Assembly: GCF_024206495.1 (NCBI RefSeq)
Contig: NZ_JAMBPQ010000009.1
Location: forward strand, 1-64,000
Source: Paraburkholderia sp. CNPSo 3272
GTDB taxonomy: Bacteria > Pseudomonadota > Gammaproteobacteria > Burkholderiales > Burkholderiaceae
Length of the DNA: 64,000 nt
Direction of reading: 5' to 3'
Below are positions 57,939 to 64,000 of the stretch, piece after piece (within the stretch, counting starts at the first letter, position 1; the number at the start of each line of letters is the position of its first letter). A program made the translations under genes and the position numbers. The notes below the pieces were generated by a model. The model searched no databases and had not been told where the DNA came from. It worked only from the letters and a program-made list of their open reading frames with translations.

Positions 57939-59333
57939 ATGGCGACGTGGCAACCGGACCCGACCTTCTACCCGTCTGCGCGCATGGCAGGCGAAGCCCC
58001 GCCGGAGACACTGGCGTACGTCGCCAGCTTCGACCCCACTCGCAGCGTGCCCGATTCGCTCGACGTGGTCGATCTGGACCCGCGCTCGCCGGAATTCGGA
58101 CGCATCGTGCATCGGCTCGCAATGCCCAACATCGGCGACGAGCTCCATCATTTCGGCTGGAATGCCTGCAGTTCGTGCCTGTGCCCCAACGCCCCCCACG
58201 CGCATACCGAGCGCCGCTATCTCATCGTGCCCGGTCTGCGCTCCTCGCGCATTCATATTGTCGACACGAGGCCCGACGCGCGCCGCCCGCATATCGCGCG
58301 CGTGCACGAGCCCGAGAGCGTCGCGCAGCGCGCGGGCTACACGCGTCCGCACACCGTGCATTGCGGGCCGGATGGCATTTATGTGACGTCGCTTGCGAAT
58401 GCGCAGGGCGAGGCGCCCGGCGGCGTCTTCCTGATGGACCACGAGAGCTTCGATATTCTCGGCCAGTGGGAGATCGACCGCGGCCCGCAACAGCTCGCCT
58501 ACGACGGCTGGTGGCACCTCGGCTACGACACGCTCGTGACGAGCGAGTGGGGCCTGCCCGCGACCTTCGAGAACGGCCTCGTGCCCGAGGTCCTGCTTGG
58601 CGGCCAGTATGGCCATCGCCTGCACTTCTGGGATCTGCACACGCGCCAGCACAAGCAGGTGCTCGACTTTGGCGCCGAAAACCAGCTCGTGTTCGAGCTG
58701 CGCCCCGCGCACAATCCCACGCGCCCCTACGGTTTCGTGAACTCCGTGATCAGCCTGAAGGACCTCTCGGCCTCGATCTGGCAGTGGTATCTCGACGGCG
58801 ACCAGTGGGCCTCGCGCAAGATCATCGAAATTCCGGCCGAGCCGGCCGACCCCGAACATCTGCCGCCCATGCTAAAGGGATTTGCGGCCGTGCCGCCGCT
58901 CGTCACCGATATCGCGCTCTCGCTCGACGACCGCTTCCTTTACGCGGCGTGCTGGGGAACGGGCGATTTGCGCCAGTACGATGTATCGGACCCCGAACAT
59001 GCGCGCCTGACGGGCTGCGTGCGCATCGGCGGCATCGCGGCGCGCGCGGCGCATCCGTTTGCGCCCGGGCGCGCGCTCAACGGCGGCCCGCAAATGGTGG
59101 AAGTGAGCCGCGACGGCCGGCGCGTCTATTTCAGCAACTCGCTTTATGGTGCGATCGACGGGCAGTTCTATCCCGAAGGGATCGACGGCTGGATGGTGAA
59201 ACTCGACGCTGCCCCCGAAGGCGGCCTTGAATTCGACGAGCGCTTCTTCGTCGAATGGCCGAAGTCGCACCGGCCGCACCAGATCCGGCTCGAAGGCGGC
59301 GATTGCTCATCCGATTCGTACTGCTACCCATAA
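57939..59333 (+). CDS. Selenium-binding protein 56 family / methanethiol oxidase homologue
   Basis: A 464-residue SBP56-family protein. The key block GWNACSSCLC holds Cys77, Cys80 and Cys82, including the C-S-S-C motif of SELENBP1, and is followed by histidines in NAPHAHTERR. Other family blocks are RPHTVHCGPDGIYVTSLAN and GPQQLAYDGWWHLGYDTLVTSEW (in two parts). Bacterial relatives oxidise methanethiol to formaldehyde, hydrogen sulfide and hydrogen peroxide, using copper. There is no signal peptide, unlike periplasmic MtoX, so a cytoplasmic role is likely. A strong GAGGGGG precedes the ATG. The next gene, 14 bases on, encodes a membrane protein. Confidence 0.88.
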   Translation: MATWQPDPTFYPSARMAGEAPPETLAYVASFDPTRSVPDSLDVVDLDPRSPEFGRIVHRLAMPNIGDELHHFGWNACSSCLCPNAPHAHTERRYLIVPGLRSSRIHIVDTRPDARRPHIARVHEPESVAQRAGYTRPHTVHCGPDGIYVTSLANAQGEAPGGVFLMDHESFDILGQWEIDRGPQQLAYDGWWHLGYDTLVTSEWGLPATFENGLVPEVLLGGQYGHRLHFWDLHTRQHKQVLDFGAENQLVFELRPAHNPTRPYGFVNSVISLKDLSASIWQWYLDGDQWASRKIIEIPAEPADPEHLPPMLKGFAAVPPLVTDIALSLDDRFLYAACWGTGDLRQYDVSDPEHARLTGCVRIGGIAARAAHPFAPGRALNGGPQMVEVSRDGRRVYFSNSLYGAIDGQFYPEGIDGWMVKLDAAPEGGLEFDERFFVEWPKSHRPHQIRLEGGDCSSDSYCYP

Positions 59334-59347
59334 GCGCGGAGCACGAT

Positions 59348-59989
59348 ATGGAGGAAGTCTTTGGCGCGCATTGGGGCGCCTGGGCGGCCGTGGTGGGCAG
59401 CGGCGTCTTTCACGGCGTGAATCCGGCGATGGGTTGGCTCTTCGCGACTGCGCTCGGGTTGCAGCGCGGGAGCCGCACGGCGCTGCTGCTCGCCTTGCCG
59501 CCCATCGCGCTCGGTCACGCCGCGTCGATTCTGCTGTTCACGAGTTCCACCGCCGCGCTGGGCACGCATCTGCCGGGCGCTGCGCTGCATGGGTGCCTGG
59601 GCGCGCTGCTGATCGCGTGGGCCGCGTGGCAGTACGCGTATGGCCACCGGCACCGCGTGCGCGTAGGGATGACCGTGGGCTTTGCCGGGCTTGCGGCGTG
59701 GTCCGCGTTGATGGCCACGTTGCACGGCGCGGGACTCATGCTGATGCCCGCCATGCTGCCGCTGTGCGGGGCAGCGGGCGGCGCAGCGGGCCTTGCGAAT
59801 CCGCTTGCGCTGTCATTCGCGTTCACCGCGCTGCATACCGTCACGACGCTCGCCACGACGGCCGTCATCGCGCTGCTCGCCTACGAGTATCTCGGTCTTG
59901 GCGTGCTGCGTCGTGGCTGGATCAACTTCGACTGGCTCTGGCGCGGCGCGCTCGTGGCAACCGGTACGTTGATGATCGCGACGGCCTGA
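59348..59989 (+). CDS. Membrane protein paired with the SBP56 gene, unknown function
   Basis: I do not recognise the family of this 213-residue protein. It has about six hydrophobic helices. Two histidine-containing segments stand out: SGVFHGVNPAMGWLFATALG near the start and ATLHGAGLMLMPAMLPLCG in the middle. Together with a HRHRVRVG loop this suggests metal or small-molecule handling, but that is inference. GGAG lies eight bases before ATG 59348, and the 14-base gap from the SBP56 gene indicates one transcript. Export of a reaction product or import of copper for SBP56 would both fit. Confidence 0.7.
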   Translation: MEEVFGAHWGAWAAVVGSGVFHGVNPAMGWLFATALGLQRGSRTALLLALPPIALGHAASILLFTSSTAALGTHLPGAALHGCLGALLIAWAAWQYAYGHRHRVRVGMTVGFAGLAAWSALMATLHGAGLMLMPAMLPLCGAAGGAAGLANPLALSFAFTALHTVTTLATTAVIALLAYEYLGLGVLRRGWINFDWLWRGALVATGTLMIATA

Positions 59990-59998
59990 TCCGCTGGG

Positions 59999-60859
59999 TC
60001 AACTCCCCGCCGGATAGTCCGTGCCCAGGCTCAACTCGCGCCACGCCTCGATATCGGCCAGCGCCGCGCGCAAGCGGTTCGCCACCGCATCCACGCCGAA
60101 TGCGCCCAGCACGAGATGCCGCGGCGGCTTTTCCGTTTCGGTGATGCGTATCATCGCCTGCGCCGCGCGCACCGGATCGCCCGGCTGATGCCCGCTGCCT
60201 TGTGCCGTGCGCTGCATACGCGCGCCCGCCGTTTCGGCGTAGTCATCGATACGGCTCGCCGTTTGCACGAGCGAGCGGCCTGCCCAGTCCGTGCGAAACG
60301 GCCCCGGCTCGACGCAGGTCACCTTGATGCCGAGCGGGCCGACTTCGGCCAGCAGCGAATCGGAGAATCCCTCCACGGCGTGCTTCGAGGCGGCATAGTA
60401 GCCAGAACCCGGAAAGCCCGCGAGCCCCGCCACCGAAGTAATGTTGATGACGTGCCCCGTGCGGCGCTCACGCATACCCGGCAGCACCGCGCGCGTGAGC
60501 GCGAACAGGCCGAACGCGTTGGCATCGAACTGCGCGCGGATCTCGCGCTCCTCGCCCTCCTCGATCGAACTCTGATAGCCGTAGCCCGCGTTGTTGACGA
60601 GCACGTCGATCGCGCCGAACTGCTTTTGCGCGGCAGCGACGGCGGCGGCGGTTTGCGTGGCGTCGGTCACATCGAGCGAGACGGGCAGCAGGCGATCGCT
60701 GGCCTCTGGCGCAAGATCGTCGAGCGACGCCTTGTTGCGCGCGGTCGCCACGCAACGCCAACCGCGCCCGAGCACCGCGCGGGCAAGCTCACGGCCAAAG
60801 CCGGTCGAACAGCCGGTCACGAACCAGACTGGCGACGCATTCGGGGAATGAACGGACAT
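59999..60859 (-). CDS. Short-chain dehydrogenase/reductase
   Basis: A 286-residue classical SDR. The cofactor motif is TGCSTGFGRELA, the NNAG motif is VLVNNAGYGY, and the catalytic triad is Ser in INITSVAGLAG with Y-x3-K in YYAASKHAVEGF. The arginine pair after the second strand (ATARNK) favours NADP(H). The substrate is unknown. GGAGG lies seven bases before the ATG. It is convergent with the membrane protein gene and diverges from the nitroreductase gene. Confidence 0.85.
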   Translation of the reverse strand: MSVHSPNASPVWFVTGCSTGFGRELARAVLGRGWRCVATARNKASLDDLAPEASDRLLPVSLDVTDATQTAAAVAAAQKQFGAIDVLVNNAGYGYQSSIEEGEEREIRAQFDANAFGLFALTRAVLPGMRERRTGHVINITSVAGLAGFPGSGYYAASKHAVEGFSDSLLAEVGPLGIKVTCVEPGPFRTDWAGRSLVQTASRIDDYAETAGARMQRTAQGSGHQPGDPVRAAQAMIRITETEKPPRHLVLGAFGVDAVANRLRAALADIEAWRELSLGTDYPAGS

Positions 60860-61122
60860 GGGGAGGCCTCCCGGAAGAAGGGGCAGACAGCGCTGCCGAA
60901 GACAGGGGAAAGCGGAAGACGGCGCCGCGGCGCGAAGCGGGCCACTTTCGAACGCATGCGCAACCTCTGATGATACCGGTCACGCGCGAACTCTGCTGAC
61001 ACGCTCTTTCGCCCGCGCCGATGAACGGCTGCGCCGATCGCCCGGGCCATGTACCATACGGCGCCTGGTGCCCCGAATTTCAGCGCCACGAATCAACTGT
61101 CATTTGCCGGAGAAGAAACCCG

Positions 61123-61980
61123 ATGTCAACCGTCACCGCGCCCGCACGACCCGCTGCCGATCTCGCCGATGCCGTGCGCGCGCTCGAAACGCGCTACGGC
61201 ACGCCGTGGTCCGCGCCGCTGCCAGCCTGGAACGATACGCTCGACACGCTGCTCGCGCACCGCTCGGTGCGCAACTACGCGGACCGTCCGCTGCCCGATG
61301 GCACGCTCGAAACGCTGATCGCCGCGGCGCAATCGGCATCGACCTCGTCGAACCTGCAGACGTGGAGCGTGGTTGCCATCGAAAGCCCCGAACGCAAGGC
61401 GCGCCTCGCCGAGCTTGCGGGCGGCCAGTCGCACGTTCGCGCCGCGCCGCTCTTTCTCGTGTGGCTCGCGGACCTCTCGCGTCTCGAAGCGGCCGGCGCA
61501 CGCAGCGGGGCAAGCGTCGATGGTCTGCATTACATGGAGACGCTCGTCGTCGGCATGATCGACGCGGCGCTCGCCGCGCAAAACGCCGTGATCGCACTCG
61601 AATCGCTCGGCATGAGCGCCGTGTACATCGGCGGCATCCGCAATCAGCCTGAGCAGGTCGCCGCGGAACTCGGGCTGCCGCCGCGCGTGCTGCCCGTGTT
61701 CGGCCTGTGTGTGGGCTATCCCGACGAAACCCGCCCCGCGGACGTGAAGCCGCGCCTGCCGCAGGAGGTCGTGCTCCATCGCGAGCAATACGACGCGCCT
61801 TCGCAGGCGGCCGCGATCGCCCGGTACGACGAAGTCATGGGCGGCTTCCAGACCGCCCAGGGTTTGAGCGCGGCGGGCTGGACCGTGCGCTCGCTCGCGC
61901 GCTGGCGCAGCCGTGAATCGCTGCACGGCCGCGACCGCTTGCGCGACGCGCTCAACGCGCTCGGCTTCGAACTGCGCTGA
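61123..61980 (+). CDS. Nitroreductase-family NAD(P)H oxidoreductase
   Basis: A 285-residue flavin oxidoreductase of the NfsA/FRP-like group. The FMN-binding start RSVRNYADRPLPDGTLETLI and AAAQSASTSSNLQTWSVVAI are family hallmarks, and SLGMSAVYIGGIRN supports the fold. It probably reduces quinones or nitroaromatics with NAD(P)H. AGAAG lies before the ATG at 61123. It precedes the panE-like gene by 64 bases and may share its transcript. Confidence 0.83.
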   Translation: MSTVTAPARPAADLADAVRALETRYGTPWSAPLPAWNDTLDTLLAHRSVRNYADRPLPDGTLETLIAAAQSASTSSNLQTWSVVAIESPERKARLAELAGGQSHVRAAPLFLVWLADLSRLEAAGARSGASVDGLHYMETLVVGMIDAALAAQNAVIALESLGMSAVYIGGIRNQPEQVAAELGLPPRVLPVFGLCVGYPDETRPADVKPRLPQEVVLHREQYDAPSQAAAIARYDEVMGGFQTAQGLSAAGWTVRSLARWRSRESLHGRDRLRDALNALGFELR

Positions 61981-62044
61981 ACGCACCGGCACGCCGCGGA
62001 ACACTTCAGCAACGAAGCACGCACGCAACACAGGAGAAACGCAA

Positions 62045-62956
62045 ATGAAAGTCGCTGTCATGGGCGCAGGCGCAGTAGGCTGCTTTTACGGCGGCATGCT
62101 CGCGCGCGCGGGACACGATGTGGTCTTGATCGGCCGGCCCCAGCATGTCGAGGCCATTACGCGCGATGGGCTGCGCCTCGAAGCGCAGCAGTTCGACGAG
62201 CGCATCGGCGCGCCGCATCTCACGGCCATCACCGAAGCCGCCGCCGTAGCGGGCGCGGACCTCGTGCTGTTCTGCGTGAAGTCGACCGATACCGAAAGCG
62301 CGGGTGCCGCGATCAAACCGCATCTGGGCGCCGACACGCTCGTGCTCTCGCTGCAGAACGGCGCGGATAACGCCGAGCGCCTGCGCACGGTGATCCCGCG
62401 AGACGTCGCGGCTGCCGTGGTCTATGTCGCCACGGAGATGGCAGGGCCCGGCCACGTACGCCATCACGGCCGCGGCGAGCTGGTGATCGAGCCTTCGCGC
62501 GCGAGCGACGCCGTTGCGCGCACGCTCATCGACGCGGGCGTGCCCACGGAAATCTCACCGAATGTGCGCGGCGCGCTCTGGGCGAAGCTGATCGTGAACT
62601 GCGCGTACAACGCGCTCTCGGCGATCACGCAATTGCCTTACGGGCGTCTCGTGAAGGGTGCGGGCGTGAGCGAAACGATGCGCGACATCGTGGGCGAATG
62701 CATGGCCGTCGCGCAGGCCGACGGCGTGACGCTGCCGCCGGACATGGACAGCGCCGTGACACGCATCGCGCAAACCATGCCGGGCCAATACTCGTCCACG
62801 GCGCAGGATCTCGCGCGGGGCAAGCTCAGCGAGATCGATCATCTCAACGGCTACGTCGTGCAACGCGGCGCGGCGCTAGGCGTGCCCACGCCTGCGAATC
62901 GCATGCTGCAAACGCTCGTGCGGCTCATCGAGGACAAGGCGCGCGAGGCGATCTAG
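62045..62956 (+). CDS. panE: 2-dehydropantoate 2-reductase (ketopantoate reductase)
   Basis: A 303-residue NADPH enzyme that reduces ketopantoate to pantoate in CoA synthesis. The N-terminal Rossmann motif is VMGAGAVGCFYGGMLARAG. The catalytic lysine is in GALWAKLIVNCAYNALSA and the substrate-binding block is QDLARGKLSEIDHLNGYVV. GGAG lies eight bases before the ATG. Burkholderiaceae usually have several PanE-like paralogues, so this copy may act on another 2-keto acid. Confidence 0.83.
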   Translation: MKVAVMGAGAVGCFYGGMLARAGHDVVLIGRPQHVEAITRDGLRLEAQQFDERIGAPHLTAITEAAAVAGADLVLFCVKSTDTESAGAAIKPHLGADTLVLSLQNGADNAERLRTVIPRDVAAAVVYVATEMAGPGHVRHHGRGELVIEPSRASDAVARTLIDAGVPTEISPNVRGALWAKLIVNCAYNALSAITQLPYGRLVKGAGVSETMRDIVGECMAVAQADGVTLPPDMDSAVTRIAQTMPGQYSSTAQDLARGKLSEIDHLNGYVVQRGAALGVPTPANRMLQTLVRLIEDKAREAI

Positions 62957-62976
62957 CTCGCTCCGCTCTCGTTGAG

Positions 62977-63426
62977 TCAGCGGTCGAACACGAGCAAGGT
63001 GGAGGTGGCAGATGCGTAGAGCTTGCCCTGCGCATCCGTGATGCTAGCTTCCGCGAAAGCCGCGCGGCGGCCGATGCTGAGTACCCGCCCTTCCGCGCGC
63101 ACAGCGCCGGTGTCGGCGGTCATGGGCCGGTGGTACGCGACCTTCAGTTCCAGCGTGGTGTAGCCCTGATTTGCGCTGAGGCGCGAATGCGCGGCGCACC
63201 CGCACGCGGAATCGAGCAGCGTGGCCGCGTAACCGCCGTGCACCGTGCCGATGGGGTTGTACACGTGCAGACCGGGCGTGCCCTCGAACACGGCGCGGCC
63301 CTCCTCGACTTCGACCAGCCTGAAGCCGAGCGTTTCGCCAATGGCCGGGCCACGGCTCCCGTGCAGCATGCGCTGCAGCTGTTCGATCCCGGTCAGGCCA
63401 GGGGGCATTTCAGCAACGAGGTTCAT
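62977..63426 (-). CDS. PaaI-type hotdog-fold thioesterase
   Basis: A 149-residue hotdog thioesterase of the PaaI/YbgC-like group. The active-site region is PIGTVHGGYAATLLDSACGCA, with the common HGG, and ELKVAYHRPMTADTG is the usual following strand. It should hydrolyse acyl- or aryl-CoA. Its closeness to boxA, 150 bp upstream on the same strand, hints at a link with benzoyl-CoA metabolism, which is only inference. GGAG lies nine bases before ATG 63426. Confidence 0.8.
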   Translation of the reverse strand: MNLVAEMPPGLTGIEQLQRMLHGSRGPAIGETLGFRLVEVEEGRAVFEGTPGLHVYNPIGTVHGGYAATLLDSACGCAAHSRLSANQGYTTLELKVAYHRPMTADTGAVRAEGRVLSIGRRAAFAEASITDAQGKLYASATSTLLVFDR

Positions 63427-63575
63427 TAGGCAGTCTCCGTCTATGGCGCGCGCCGGTTTGCAGCTCTGCGCGCCTGTGCGATTCGCCATCGTAACGCTTA
63501 TCGAACGATCGTGCTTAAATACCGCGAACCTGTCGCGGGTTTCGATTCAGGCCTCGATTCATTGCGGCGGATGTT

Positions 63576-64000
63576 TCAATACGTCTCGAGATGCAGCCGC
63601 CCTTCCCGCTTCAGGCGATCCCACAACGCCTCCCAGCCCATGCCGTGCTTTTCGGCGATCTCCTGAAGCGCCTGCAGCACGCCATCTTCCATGCCCTTCA
63701 AGCCGCAGACGTAGACATGCGTGTTACCGTCCTCGAGCAGTTGCGCGACGTCCACGGCGCGCTCGCGCATGGCGTCCTGCACATAGCGACGGGGCTTGCC
63801 ACGCGTACGTGAGAAGGCGAGGTTCGTGTCGATGAAATCCTTCGGCAGATTCATCAGGGGTCCGAAGTAGGGTAACTCTTGCTGCGTGCGCGCGCCGAAA
63901 AAGAGCATGAGCTTGCCGGTCGCGCCTTTGAGCCTGCGGCGGCGGCGATATTCGGTCATCGCGCGCATGGGCGCGGAACCGGTGCCCGTGCAGATCATCA
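63576..64000 (-). CDS. boxA: Benzoyl-CoA 2,3-epoxidase reductase subunit BoxA, C-terminal part
   Basis: The gene is cut by the right edge; only the last 141 residues are visible. The start of the visible part, [17 protein letters not shown], is the NADPH-binding P-loop of a ferredoxin-NADP reductase domain. [37 protein letters not shown] and the end GRLHLETY match BoxA, the FAD/iron-sulfur reductase that feeds electrons to the BoxB epoxidase in aerobic benzoate breakdown. The N-terminal ferredoxin-like domain lies outside the window. Other ferredoxin reductases remain possible. Confidence 0.8.
   Translation of the reverse strand, partial: MICTGTGSAPMRAMTEYRRRRRLKGATGKLMLFFGARTQQELPYFGPLMNLPKDFIDTNLAFSRTRGKPRRYVQDAMRERAVDVAQLLEDGNTHVYVCGLKGMEDGVLQALQEIAEKHGMGWEALWDRLKREGRLHLETY

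Overview
The window is high-GC DNA from a member of the Burkholderiaceae, most like Paraburkholderia or Caballeronia. Three observations support this: a complete cepacian-type exopolysaccharide (bce) locus lying in one block, DUF4148, DUF2501 and DUF4337 proteins of the kind common in this family, and a benzoyl-CoA epoxidase gene (boxA) at the right edge. No rRNA, tRNA or CRISPR array was seen.

Layout. (1) 1-363: the 3' end of an IS110-family transposase gene, followed by a palindromic element that resembles a dispersed repeat. (2) 364-25030: the exopolysaccharide locus, in five transcription blocks. bceR-Q-P run on the minus strand and bceO-N-M on the plus strand, diverging from an AT-rich region near 6.7 kb. 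bceK-J-I-H-G-F-E-D-C-B run on the minus strand and face bceM across a strong terminator. bceA runs on the plus strand and diverges from bceB across a second AT-rich region near 23.3 kb. Together they encode sugar-nucleotide synthesis (BceA, BceC, BceN, BceM), the priming transferase (BceB), five further glycosyltransferase genes (BceG, H, J, K and the two-domain BceR), an acyltransferase (BceO), flippase (BceQ), polymerase (BceI), the export and control proteins (BceE, BceF, BceD) and a secreted propeller protein (BceP). (3) 25090-30344: a domesticated-transposase-like protein convergent with bceA, three small envelope or secreted proteins of unknown function, and a LuxR-type regulator.

(4) 30368-35316: a branched-chain amino acid ABC transporter (livK-H-M-G-F) with a hairpin between the binding-protein gene and the permease genes. 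(5) 36327-39157: a second ABC importer of the TrpXYZ-like type. (6) 39263-42873: a thioesterase, a class V aminotransferase, a methyltransferase and an HAD hydrolase. (7) 43047-48443: a MarR regulator followed by a four-gene tripartite efflux system (FUSC, DUF1656, HlyD adaptor, outer-membrane factor). (8) 48457-56780: penicillin-binding protein 1C coupled to an alpha-2-macroglobulin-like protein that keeps its thioester motif. (9) 57353-64000: a DUF4148 protein, a selenium-binding protein/methanethiol-oxidase homologue with a membrane partner, an SDR, a nitroreductase, a ketopantoate reductase, a thioesterase and the 3' part of boxA.

The points most worth following up are the secreted BceP propeller with an EF-hand-like loop, the DUF4096 protein without a transposase catalytic domain beside bceA, the promoter/operator in front of marR that predicts a leaderless mRNA, the thioester-bearing macroglobulin without a lipobox, and the SBP56/membrane-protein pair. 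Product names rest on motifs and gene order read by eye. No database search was possible.
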